Shown here: positions 34,390-42,928 of the stretch, piece after piece | How the letters are laid out: every line of letters begins with the position of its first letter | How positions within the stretch are numbered: the first letter of the stretch is position 1 | NCBI GenBank assembly: GCA_009780585.1 | Contig: WQZS01000008.1 | Location: 1-64,000 of the forward strand | Source of the DNA: Defluviitaleaceae bacterium | GTDB lineage: Bacteria; Bacillota; Clostridia; Lachnospirales; WQUN01 | Direction: 5' to 3' | DNA: 64,000 nt | The notes under the pieces: generated by a model | What the model was told of the DNA's origin: nothing | What the model saw: only the letters and a program-made list of their open reading frames with translations | Databases searched by the model: none | Position numbers and translations under genes: made by a program

Positions 34390-34418
34390 AATATACACGA
34401 CAAGAATAAATACGTCAA
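34390..34418 (-). promoter_or_regulatory. Promoter of the candidate small RNA
   Basis: On the minus strand TTGACG, exactly 17 bases, TATATT, placed 34 bases beyond the stop codon of the retropepsin-like gene. Confidence 0.8.
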
Positions 34419-34451
34419 TAGGGAATTTATGTTCTTTTCCGCATGTGATGG

Positions 34452-34937
34452 TTAATCAATAAGATAAACCCCGTCACAAGCCAGCGATATATTGTATTTT
34501 GGGCTGTAGTAGGGTTTTGGGGAGGGATTTTCATTAAAGTAGATGCAATCGTTTTCGTTATCTTGGTACGGGCAAAAGTATTCGATTACATTGCATCCCA
34601 GCAGGTTTTGCCTAAGCGCGGAATCCTTGGGTGAAAATGCCCAAACCCCGGTAAGGACTTTTTTACCCAAACGCAAACCGGGGATTTTGAACAAATAACC
34701 CGGCGTAGCACCGGTATAACCGCCGACGGTTACATCAATCCGTGGTAGCTTGTCGAGGTTAAACTGTTCGTAGCGTTCATTGCTAATGACGGTTATGTAC
34801 GCGCCGGTATCATATATAAAGTCGATTGTGTCGTTGTTTGCGCCGCCTTCAACAATTATGGGAACACGAATGATGATATGACCATCTCCGCCGCGTTTAA
34901 ATATTATTTTTGTTTGCTCATTAACAATGGGTTTCAT
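34452..34937 (-). CDS. Retropepsin-like aspartic protease domain protein
   Basis: A 161-residue protein with the single-domain clan AA signature: DFIYDTGAYITVIS, where DTGA holds the catalytic aspartate and the following hydrophobic-Ser pattern is as in retroviral and DdI1-type proteases. A glycine-rich flap-like segment (VGGYTGATPGY) and LLGCNVIEYF at the psi-loop position follow. No signal peptide, so it is cytoplasmic; activity would need a dimer. It overlaps its upstream partner by four bases. Substrate unknown. AT-richer than most neighbours. Confidence 0.8.
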   Translation of the reverse strand: MKPIVNEQTKIIFKRGGDGHIIIRVPIIVEGGANNDTIDFIYDTGAYITVISNERYEQFNLDKLPRIDVTVGGYTGATPGYLFKIPGLRLGKKVLTGVWAFSPKDSALRQNLLGCNVIEYFCPYQDNENDCIYFNENPSPKPYYSPKYNISLACDGVYLID

Positions 34938-35221
34938 ATGGCATCCTCCGCCGGTTTGCCATAATTCATGTTTAATAAGGGGGGAGCTGAAAAGGAATAA
35001 TCCGTATCATACCGAGGCGCGTATTTCGGGATTCTGAATTGTTCATAAAAGCCGTCCTTTTGGCCTTCGAACACATCATCGGCATATACAACGGGTATTC
35101 CGCCTACGAAATCCATAAAACGGGTAAATTCCGCGTTAACGATATATACCCACTTACCGACAAAAGTTTTCTCGATTTCATCCGCCGTCATAAATGTGGG
35201 ATTTTCGATTGCCTGCCTCAT
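34934..35221 (-). CDS. Small unknown partner of the retropepsin-like protein
   Basis: A 95-residue protein without a recognised domain. It has TADEIEKTFVGKWVYIVN, then an acidic middle (VYADDVFEGQKDGFYEQF). It starts after AAGGAG and its last codons overlap the retropepsin-like gene. The pair looks like a translation-coupled unit; a substrate, inhibitor or adaptor role is possible but not shown. Confidence 0.65.
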   Translation of the reverse strand: MRQAIENPTFMTADEIEKTFVGKWVYIVNAEFTRFMDFVGGIPVVYADDVFEGQKDGFYEQFRIPKYAPRYDTDYSFSAPPLLNMNYGKPAEDAI

Positions 35222-35367
35222 TTTATCCGCTCCTTACAAAAAGATGGCTTTATAAAATTTATTATATGTAACATCAAATGCAATGTAAATAAAAAAAGAA
35301 AGGCGTGAATGTAATGACATTCAAGTAAAAAGTTTTCAACCTCATCCGCGATGACGGGCAGCGGAGT

Positions 35368-36639
35368 TTGGCCAACCGGATTTTTTCAAACGGGATCGCC
35401 GTGTTGATCATCGTCAACATCGTGATGGTGGTGCTGGACATTTTGGAGTTTGTCCCGGCGGGGGCCAAGGCTGTGTTTGAGGTTGCCGAATGGATAGCGG
35501 TGGGGATTTTTACGGTGGAGTACGCCATGCGCTTGTGGACGGCGAATATGATGCACCCCAAGCTGCGCCCGTTTGCGGCAAGGCTAAAGTACGCCCGTAC
35601 GCCGATGGCGATTATCGACGTGGTGGCGGTCGTGCCCAATTACTTATTTTTGTTCCTGCCCTTCACCATCCCGGTAAATACGGCCGTGATACGGATTCTC
35701 AGGTTCCTGCGTTTGCTGCGCCTGATGAAGCTCAAGCGTTATTCCGAGGCGAAGACCGTCGAAGTGGTTTTTGCTTCCATTAAGGAATCCATCGTGCAGG
35801 CGGACACGGAATTTAACTTCCTAAACGCCAACGAAGCCGCCAACAAGCTGTTCCCTTCCTTAAGGAATAAGAGGAAATACACCCCCATTCACCAAGTCGA
35901 AAGTTGGCCCAAGGCACTTATGGGTTTGAACGAAAAATCCGCCGAATTCCCCATCCTGTTCGAAATCGGGGAAAACCATTACAGGGCAACCATCAACCCG
36001 ATATACGACGATGATAAGCTGCTACGTTATGTCATTATCATTCGGGACATTACCGAGGCGTTTAAGCTCGAAATGCTGGCGAAGGAACGTATGCAAACCA
36101 CCGCGGAGCTAATCACCGTCATGAAGAGCTACGGCGAGGGCGATTTCGATTGCGAAATCAAGACCTACGGGGAAGATTGGGCATGGGCGAACGATGCCTT
36201 CACCGTCCTGCGCGAAAGCCTGAAGAATGCCGTAAGCGAATTCGAATCCCTGGCGATGTACGCGGGTATGGGGTACTTCAGTATGCTGGCGAGCGAATCG
36301 AAGTTTAAGGGAAGCTGGGCGGCGCTCGCCCAAGCGATGAACAACATGGTCGTATCCGTCGAAAAGCCCCTCGCCGATATCGAATACAATGCCATGCGTA
36401 TGTCCTCGGGGGATTTCACCACCCTGCCGGGCGAATACCAGGGACGCTTCGAATCGGTGATATCCGCGTGCAACCGCACCAACGAAGCCATTTTGGCGTA
36501 TATAAATGAAATCGCCGAGGTGCTCGGGCACGTCGCCAAGGGCAATTACGCCGTTTCGGTCGAATCGGATTATATCGGGGCGTTCGCGCCGGTCAAAACC
36601 GCTTTAAACCAACTGTTGGATTCGTTAAATAATCGGTAA
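35368..36639 (+). CDS. Voltage-sensor domain protein with PAS and HAMP-like repeats, no pore
   Basis: A 423-residue reading frame. Residues 1-130 match S1-S4 of voltage-gated channels, with S4 as RILRFLRLLRLMKLKRY. S5, pore loop and S6 are absent; a PAS-like domain (about 140-240, including IIIRDITEAF) follows directly, then about three HAMP-like repeats marked by GEGDFDCEI, SSGDFTTLPGEYQG and AKGNYAVSVESDY. No kinase or chemotaxis output domain follows. The 5' end is odd: homologous codons reach upstream to 35330, but the only well-placed ATG (35314) meets TAA after four codons. The TTG at 35368 has GGAG too close. It may be a nonsense mutant or start unusually. Confidence 0.75.
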   Translation: MANRIFSNGIAVLIIVNIVMVVLDILEFVPAGAKAVFEVAEWIAVGIFTVEYAMRLWTANMMHPKLRPFAARLKYARTPMAIIDVVAVVPNYLFLFLPFTIPVNTAVIRILRFLRLLRLMKLKRYSEAKTVEVVFASIKESIVQADTEFNFLNANEAANKLFPSLRNKRKYTPIHQVESWPKALMGLNEKSAEFPILFEIGENHYRATINPIYDDDKLLRYVIIIRDITEAFKLEMLAKERMQTTAELITVMKSYGEGDFDCEIKTYGEDWAWANDAFTVLRESLKNAVSEFESLAMYAGMGYFSMLASESKFKGSWAALAQAMNNMVVSVEKPLADIEYNAMRMSSGDFTTLPGEYQGRFESVISACNRTNEAILAYINEIAEVLGHVAKGNYAVSVESDYIGAFAPVKTALNQLLDSLNNR

Positions 36640-36714
36640 TATTTACCTTAACTGCCATGCTTGCGCCTGTATCGAAATCGTAATATACTTTCTTGAACAC
36701 GGTAGGGGCAGGGG

Positions 36715-37944
36715 ATGTCGTTGGAAAAACGTTGGATACGGATGATTTTGCCATTTGCGGTTTTTGCCGCGATGGCTTTTTTTATTCCGTTTACCGTATC
36801 CGTTAACGCCGCGCCCGATATCTCCGCGCAGATCGCCGTGGTGATGGATTTCCATACGGGCGAAATCCTGTACGAACGGAATATGGAACGCCGCCACGTA
36901 CCCGCCAGCACGACCAAGAGCATGACGGCGTTTATTACCTATCAGGAAATGGAAGCGGGCAATCTGTCGTTTGACACGCGGATACGCGTGAGCAGCGGGG
37001 CGGCCGCGTTTTCATCCGACAGGCGGCAGCAGGGGTCATTTGTACCGCTGCCCGCGGGTGAATACATAACCGTCGAGGTGTTGCTCCAATTACTGCTGCT
37101 CCCTTCCGCCAACGCCGCCGCCGTAGTGTTGGCCGAACATATTTCGGGTACCGAAGCGGCCTTTGTCGAGCGTATGAACGAGGTTGCCGCAGAGTTGGGC
37201 ATGTATTCGTCGTTCACCAATTCCCACGGCGCGTTGCCGCACCATACCAACGCGTATTCGATGGCGGTATTGGTACGCGAATTTATTTCCCGCTACCCCG
37301 ATATCCTGCGCATTACGGCCATGACGCATATGTCCTTTAACGGTACGCGTTATAACAATACGAATTTTTTGCTGACCACCGTACCCTTTGCGGGGACAGA
37401 CGGCTTTAAAACGGGGACGCTCCGCCAAGCGGGGTGGAACCATTCCGTCACGGCGGAACGGGACGGGCGGCGCATCATCGCCGTCGTGATGAACGCTCCT
37501 GACAATACCGCGCGCCACGCGGACGCGCGTACCCTACTGCAATACGGCTTTGACGAATTGATCAGGCGCGAAACCGAACGCGCCGAGCGGGTACGGATAT
37601 TTTGGGACGGCAGCCTGTTTCCGCTTGACGCGGCGCCTATCATTAGGTACGGGACGATTCACCTTCCCATACGCGCCGTATTCGAACGGCTGGGCTACCG
37701 GGTGGAATGGCATAGGGACTTCGGGTTGGCGCGGGTGTCCCACGCCTCGGGGTCGGATATCACGTTCTTTGTCGGCAGGAATTTGGCCATCGTCAACGGA
37801 CAAGCCTACACGGCGGGTACCCCCGCGCAAATAATCGACGGGCGGATTTTCGTCACCATGGAGTTCATCGCCCATGCCACGGGTACGACGGTCACATGGG
37901 ATATGGATACGGGCGTAATCATGTTTTCCGGGGGTGGCGGATAA
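36715..37944 (+). CDS. D-alanyl-D-alanine carboxypeptidase with copper-amine-oxidase-like C-terminal domain
   Basis: A 409-residue exported penicillin-binding protein that trims pentapeptide side chains of peptidoglycan. Signal peptide about 1-30 ending near VNAA. Peptidase S11 motifs: PASTTKSMT (SxxK), SAN (SxN) and GFKTGT (KTG). The last 120 residues resemble the copper amine oxidase N-terminal-like domain common in secreted clostridial proteins (IHLPIRAVFERLGYRVEW). It leads a close-packed plus-strand operon of envelope genes. Confidence 0.92.
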   Translation: MSLEKRWIRMILPFAVFAAMAFFIPFTVSVNAAPDISAQIAVVMDFHTGEILYERNMERRHVPASTTKSMTAFITYQEMEAGNLSFDTRIRVSSGAAAFSSDRRQQGSFVPLPAGEYITVEVLLQLLLLPSANAAAVVLAEHISGTEAAFVERMNEVAAELGMYSSFTNSHGALPHHTNAYSMAVLVREFISRYPDILRITAMTHMSFNGTRYNNTNFLLTTVPFAGTDGFKTGTLRQAGWNHSVTAERDGRRIIAVVMNAPDNTARHADARTLLQYGFDELIRRETERAERVRIFWDGSLFPLDAAPIIRYGTIHLPIRAVFERLGYRVEWHRDFGLARVSHASGSDITFFVGRNLAIVNGQAYTAGTPAQIIDGRIFVTMEFIAHATGTTVTWDMDTGVIMFSGGGG

Positions 37945-39272
37945 TGGACAGGTACAAAAGGCCCGATGACGGAAGGCATAACCGTGACGAAAACAGGGCC
38001 ATCCTAAAAAAGGTTAACCGTATATCCAAAGGCAGGAAAAAAGCCGGGATCGACGGGGTAAAGATCATCGTCATTATGGTGTCGCTGATGGCCGTTATCG
38101 CCGCGTTTTTGATATTCATCGGCAACATGGACTTCCCCCAACCCGGGGGCAGGACGCAGGAAAACGGATACGAGGGGGAAATCCCCCAACCGTCCATTGT
38201 CCCGTTTGACCCGCCCGAAGAGGATTTGACGCCTTTTATCCCACCGGATATAAGCGAAGATATGCTCTTTTATCCCGACGAAGGGGGACGTTTGGAACTT
38301 CCCGTAATCGGCGCGACGGGGTGGGTAGCGTCAGCGTCAGCGCTGCGTGACGCGTCGGGCGGCGCGGGCGCGCAAATCCGGGTCTTGCCCGCGGGCCAGG
38401 CGTTTACGATTTTGGCGGAAAGCGGCGATTGGTGGCAGGTGCGCTTACCCGACGGCGAAACGGTCGGATGGGTGGACCACCGCAGATGTTGGATTAATTT
38501 GCCGGATGTATTACCTTCCATTATATATAACATTTCCAACGCGGATCGGTCGTTGTTCCGTTCCAGCGGCTTTATGTTGGATGGCATAACGGATATGCGG
38601 TTGTATTCGGCTAAAGCGTTTAACGAGCGTTTGGGGCGGGAGGAATTTATCGTACCGGGCATGTACCCCATGGCGCGGGCATTACATACCGTCCAGCAGA
38701 TCGCGCTGGGAAGGGGCGATACGCTGGTCATTTACGAGGTGTACCGCCCGCGCTCCACGCAACAAAGTGTCGTGGACGCCATGAATGTATTAATGCGGAA
38801 TAATATAATGGCGAACACAGCCATCAGCGATTCGCCCTGGACGCTTTCGTGGTTTATTTCCACGGGGGTATCCAACCACCAGCGCGCCGCCGCGGTGGAT
38901 ACGTCCCTCGCGCGTGTACACGATACGGAAATATTGCAAGCGGGCGACTATTCGTACTTACGCATTACGAATTATACGTTGATCGATACGGGTACGCGGA
39001 TGCATGAGCTCAGCCCCGCTTCCGCCATCGTAAACAGGCCGATCGGGATAACGGCGTCGCAGATATTGGGCGGTAACTTGGACTTGACGGGCGCGGCGGT
39101 CACGACGGGTATCGTGCGGATGCAATTTTATTTCGCCTCAGCCGGGTTTAACCCGCTGGCGTCGGAATGGTGGCATTTTGACCATCACCCCAGTATTACG
39201 ATGGCGACCGCCGCGAATATTAACGGTGATTTCTATACCCCAACGGTGTATTCGGAGCCGCCCATCAGGTGA
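37944..39272 (+). CDS. SH3-domain M15 family D-Ala-D-Ala dipeptidase-like protein
   Basis: About 442 residues. A basic N-terminus leads to a membrane anchor (IIVIMVSLMAVIAAFLIFIG, about residues 37-56), then a proline-rich spacer, an SH3-like domain (VLPAGQAFTILAESGDWWQV) and a peptidase M15 domain. Zinc ligands are visible in SNHQRAAAVDTS (His and Asp) and EWWHFDH. The family includes VanX/DdpX dipeptidases. The ATG overlaps the stop of the carboxypeptidase gene (TAATG), which fixes the start. Likely anchored outside the membrane, acting on wall peptides. Confidence 0.87.
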   Translation: MDRYKRPDDGRHNRDENRAILKKVNRISKGRKKAGIDGVKIIVIMVSLMAVIAAFLIFIGNMDFPQPGGRTQENGYEGEIPQPSIVPFDPPEEDLTPFIPPDISEDMLFYPDEGGRLELPVIGATGWVASASALRDASGGAGAQIRVLPAGQAFTILAESGDWWQVRLPDGETVGWVDHRRCWINLPDVLPSIIYNISNADRSLFRSSGFMLDGITDMRLYSAKAFNERLGREEFIVPGMYPMARALHTVQQIALGRGDTLVIYEVYRPRSTQQSVVDAMNVLMRNNIMANTAISDSPWTLSWFISTGVSNHQRAAAVDTSLARVHDTEILQAGDYSYLRITNYTLIDTGTRMHELSPASAIVNRPIGITASQILGGNLDLTGAAVTTGIVRMQFYFASAGFNPLASEWWHFDHHPSITMATAANINGDFYTPTVYSEPPIR

Positions 39273-39286
39273 AATAGGGAGTCAGT

Positions 39287-40654
39287 ATGGTATTTTCGAG
39301 TTTGACGTTTTTGGTATTTTTCCTGCCTGTTTTTTTGGTCGCGTATTTTTCCGTGCCCAAGCGGTTTTTAAACGCGCGGAATTTGGTGCTGCTGGTATTT
39401 TCGTTGTTCTTTTATGCCGCGGGGGAACCGGCTTGGGTTGTGTTGATTATTTTTTCCGCTTCGACGGATTGTTTGATCGGCTTGTTTATGGAGCGTTACC
39501 ACGGTAAATGGCAGGCCAAGGTATTATTGGTTTTATCGCTTTGTTGCAGCTTAGGGTTATTGGTAATCTTTAAGTATACGGAGTTCTTTTTGGGGCTGTT
39601 CGGTTTGGAAGTCGCGTTCGCGCCGGGTTTGCCGATCGGGATATCGTTCTATACCTTCCAAACGATGTCGTACTCCATTGATTTGTACCGCGGCAAGGTA
39701 AAGGCGCAGCGCAACCCCGTGGCGTTCCTTACCTTTGTGTGTATGTTCCCGCAGTTGGTGGCGGGGCCGATCGTACGCTATTCGGACGTGGCGCACGCGT
39801 TAACACAGCGTGTACACAGTTGGCCGCTAATCAGCCAAGGCATTTCGCGTTTTGTGATGGGCTTGGGTAAGAAGATCATCTTCGCCAACCACGCGGGCGC
39901 GGTAGCGGCGGAATTATTAAATTCGCCGTACCATTCCACGCTGGGGATATGGCTGGGGTCGGTTATGTTTATGTTCCAGATTTATTTCGATTTTTCGGCG
40001 TATTCCGATATGGCGATCGGTATGGGTAAGATCATCGGATTTAACTTTTTAGAGAATTTCGATTACCCCTACATATCAAGGTCCATCACCGATTTTTGGC
40101 GGCGGTGGCATATTTCGCTGGGGCGGTTCTTTCGGGATTATTTATATATACCGTTGGGCGGCAACCGTAAGCGCGCGGTGTTTAATATCATGTTCGTGTG
40201 GGCGGCGACGGGTTTGTGGCACGGCGCGTCCATGAATTTCGTGATATGGGGTATGTACTTCGGCGTGGTTTTATTAATTGAAAAATATTTGCTGCGGGGT
40301 GTGTTGGAGAAATTGCCGTCGTTTGCGGGCCACGTATATTGCTTGCTGGTCGTGCTTTACGGTTGGGTTATATTCTATTTTACTGATTTGACGCGGTTGC
40401 TTTCGGCCACAGCCGGGTTCTTCGGTTTTGGCGGTAGTTTCGTGGATTACCGCGCGGTTGAACTATTAATGGGGAATATATGGATTCTACCTATATTGGC
40501 GATTTTTTGTACCCGCGCGCCGATTCGATTGCTTTATTACATAAAGTCGCGCTTGCCCGCCGCCGAACCCGTTTTTAACTTTGGGGTGATATGCGTCAGT
40601 TTTATGCTGCTGATCGGGCAAACCTTTACGCCGTTTATTTATTTCAGATTTTGA
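39287..40654 (+). CDS. MBOAT family O-acyltransferase
   Basis: A 455-residue polytopic membrane protein of the MBOAT/AlgI type, which transfers acyl groups across the membrane for acetylation of extracellular polymers. Family segments are PIGISFYTFQTMSY, FPQLVAGPIVRY, DFWRRWHISLGRFFRDY and the catalytic-histidine region GLWHGASMNFVIWG. It lies 14 bases after the dipeptidase gene and is followed by a DHHW protein, the usual partner. Confidence 0.95.
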   Translation: MVFSSLTFLVFFLPVFLVAYFSVPKRFLNARNLVLLVFSLFFYAAGEPAWVVLIIFSASTDCLIGLFMERYHGKWQAKVLLVLSLCCSLGLLVIFKYTEFFLGLFGLEVAFAPGLPIGISFYTFQTMSYSIDLYRGKVKAQRNPVAFLTFVCMFPQLVAGPIVRYSDVAHALTQRVHSWPLISQGISRFVMGLGKKIIFANHAGAVAAELLNSPYHSTLGIWLGSVMFMFQIYFDFSAYSDMAIGMGKIIGFNFLENFDYPYISRSITDFWRRWHISLGRFFRDYLYIPLGGNRKRAVFNIMFVWAATGLWHGASMNFVIWGMYFGVVLLIEKYLLRGVLEKLPSFAGHVYCLLVVLYGWVIFYFTDLTRLLSATAGFFGFGGSFVDYRAVELLMGNIWILPILAIFCTRAPIRLLYYIKSRLPAAEPVFNFGVICVSFMLLIGQTFTPFIYFRF

Positions 40655-40673
40655 TATAAGGGGGGATAGGTAT

Positions 40674-41960
40674 ATGAAGGATAAAATCAATGTCATCGTT
40701 TTTTTGTCGGCGTTATTGTTAATGGCCGTATTTGTTTATATTCTGCCGACGGACTATAAATCCGTCGAATTCGAGAACCGTAATATGGAATCCTTCCCCG
40801 TACTGTCGGTGCGTAATTATTTTAACGGAGATTTTTCGCGACGGTTCGAATCCTATTTGTTGGACAATACCGCGCTGCGTACCTCGTGGCTGACCTTCGC
40901 GCAGATTGCCGAGTATTCGTACGGGATCAATCGGCAAGGGGGCGCGATGGTTGTGGTATTCGACGCCGCGGACTTGGGCGAGGGGTTGATCCCCGCGCAA
41001 CTGCCGCAGGAATTGGAATTACCGCCCGCCATGCCGTACGGGGGATCGGACAGCGAACCGGCGGATAATCCCGTGCGGATATTTACCGGCGGTAACGTAA
41101 ACCCGCGCGAGCCCTTCGGGTTGGATATCCATTACCACCCCGACGCGGTATTTTATTTACGGTATGTGGAGAATCAAATGACCGCCGCGCGTTATGCCGA
41201 AGTGTTGAATACATATGCCCAATATTTAAGAAATTCTAATAACATTCGAATATTTTCGATGATTGCTCCCGTAAAGGTTGAATTTATGGGTCCGCGCTAC
41301 GCGGCGGTAAATTCGTCACAACGGGGGACGATCGATTTTATTAATGGTTTATTGGACGCTTCCATTACCACGGTCGATGCGCATGGGATGATGCAGGCAC
41401 ATTCGGATGAATACCTCTTTTTCCGCACCGATCACCATTGGACGATGCTGGGCGCGTATTACGCGTATCTTGCGTTTACAAAAGCGGCGGATTTTGAGCC
41501 GGTCACGATCGAACATTATATCGAAAATACAATTTCCGGATTTATCGGGTCGATGGCCGTGGGTACGCGTAACCGCACGGTTTTGGCAAATCCCGACACG
41601 GTCCATTTTTATACGCTTAATGACGGGACGGCGTTTTCGATCGATATGTTTGTTATCCCGCCCGATTTGTCCGCGTTGTGTTACCGGGTATTTTTGGGCG
41701 GCGACCGCGATATTTATAAATTTACGACATCCAACAAAAACGGGAAAACGCTTGTCGTGGTCAAGGATTCCTTTGCCAACGCCATTATCCCGTGGATGGC
41801 ACCCCATTACGAAACAATCGTGGTTATCGACCCCAGGCAGTTTGACGGAAGCGTAAGTGACATAATGTTGCAATATGAAAAAATCGATTTGATTTTTATT
41901 AATTATATTCCCGCGACCACCATGCCGGAATTAATCGAGCAAATTTATTCCGCGCGGTAG
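40674..41960 (+). CDS. DHHW family protein (AlgX/AlgJ-like O-acetylation partner)
   Basis: A 428-residue membrane-anchored extracellular protein. One N-terminal membrane segment precedes FENRNMESFP and a SGNH-hydrolase-like domain whose name-giving motif is FFRTDHHWT; a C-terminal LVVVKDSFAN segment carries the expected Ser. Together with the MBOAT protein it probably O-acetylates a cell wall or secreted glycan. Start follows GGGGGAT with normal spacing. Confidence 0.9.
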   Translation: MKDKINVIVFLSALLLMAVFVYILPTDYKSVEFENRNMESFPVLSVRNYFNGDFSRRFESYLLDNTALRTSWLTFAQIAEYSYGINRQGGAMVVVFDAADLGEGLIPAQLPQELELPPAMPYGGSDSEPADNPVRIFTGGNVNPREPFGLDIHYHPDAVFYLRYVENQMTAARYAEVLNTYAQYLRNSNNIRIFSMIAPVKVEFMGPRYAAVNSSQRGTIDFINGLLDASITTVDAHGMMQAHSDEYLFFRTDHHWTMLGAYYAYLAFTKAADFEPVTIEHYIENTISGFIGSMAVGTRNRTVLANPDTVHFYTLNDGTAFSIDMFVIPPDLSALCYRVFLGGDRDIYKFTTSNKNGKTLVVVKDSFANAIIPWMAPHYETIVVIDPRQFDGSVSDIMLQYEKIDLIFINYIPATTMPELIEQIYSAR

Positions 41961-41978
41961 CCGCAGGAGGGTGTGAAT

Positions 41979-42917
41979 ATGAAAACATGGTATGAAATGA
42001 AGAGCGGTCAGCACGCAAAATCGGAAGGGCAAATAAATATTGTAGTTACACAGATAAAAACCGTCGAATCAAACACAATTTCGAATGAATTATCGGGTGA
42101 ATTATCACCGAATATTGAACCAATTAAAATACCTTGGTTTACGGCAATATCCTTGTCCTTTTTAATCGTTGCGTCGCTGGTAACGGGGGTATTTTATTGG
42201 TATACCGTGTACTATAATCCCGAGGAATATTACGTACCCGTTATGCATACCTTCCAAACGCCGAACCCAACCCCAAATGACCATGAAAATAATCATTTAA
42301 TAAATACTGCCCCCGGTGACGAACTTGAAAATGAATTGCCGACACCTACCGAACCTCCAAGGCCGGAAATGGACCCCCTGCCGGAATTCGTGGAACTGTG
42401 GGAGGAATATGATAACCGCGGTATCGTGGGGCGTTTAATCATCGCCGATGCGGATGTCCTGGTATTGCAAAAGGAAGGAAACGATATCGCCGGGGAAGAC
42501 CGAGGATATTTCGTATTGCTTGACAGCGGGGTGGATTTGCTGATCGGCGAGGAACATAACATGGTCGTTTACGTATACGGCGAAAATCCAATCCGGCAAA
42601 CCCTGCAAGCCTATTTCGATTACGGATTCTTTTTGGAAAACCCGACGATCACCTTTTCCACGATGTACGGCGAATTCGATTGGGAGATATTTTCGTTTTA
42701 TGTAGCCCCCGCGGCTTTCCCCTTCATGACCGTCAACCACGAAAGCGATGAAATTTGGGGCGAGGTCGTCGAGCAGTTTACCCTCGCTTCCTTATATAAC
42801 ACGCGCCTGGACGTAACGATGTATGACCAAATCCTCACCCTCACCGCGCAAACGGACGCGCACCCCGACCTTTATTACGTGTTGCAAGCGAGAATGTTAA
42901 GGCATATCACATCATAA
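41979..42917 (+). CDS. Sortase-B-like membrane protein lacking all catalytic residues
   Basis: About 312 residues: cytoplasmic N-terminus, one membrane helix (about 50-73), a Pro-rich spacer, then a domain that follows class B sortase order: VVYVYGENP where sortases have YGHN, NPTITFSTMYGEFDWEIFSF, and DQILTLTAQT where sortases have LSTC, then YYVLQARM where the Arg is expected before YVV. Catalytic His, Cys and Arg are replaced by Glu, Ala/Gln and Tyr or Leu. It cannot be a transpeptidase; a binding or scaffold role is inferred. Start chosen at 41979, eight bases after AGGAGG. Confidence 0.68.
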   Translation: MKTWYEMKSGQHAKSEGQINIVVTQIKTVESNTISNELSGELSPNIEPIKIPWFTAISLSFLIVASLVTGVFYWYTVYYNPEEYYVPVMHTFQTPNPTPNDHENNHLINTAPGDELENELPTPTEPPRPEMDPLPEFVELWEEYDNRGIVGRLIIADADVLVLQKEGNDIAGEDRGYFVLLDSGVDLLIGEEHNMVVYVYGENPIRQTLQAYFDYGFFLENPTITFSTMYGEFDWEIFSFYVAPAAFPFMTVNHESDEIWGEVVEQFTLASLYNTRLDVTMYDQILTLTAQTDAHPDLYYVLQARMLRHITS

Positions 42918-42928
42918 AGAGGTGGAGC

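Noticed and set aside
40840..40865. GGTTCGAATCC-like string as a tRNA T-arm
   Set aside because: It lies inside the DHHW gene and no acceptor, D or anticodon arms can be formed around it.
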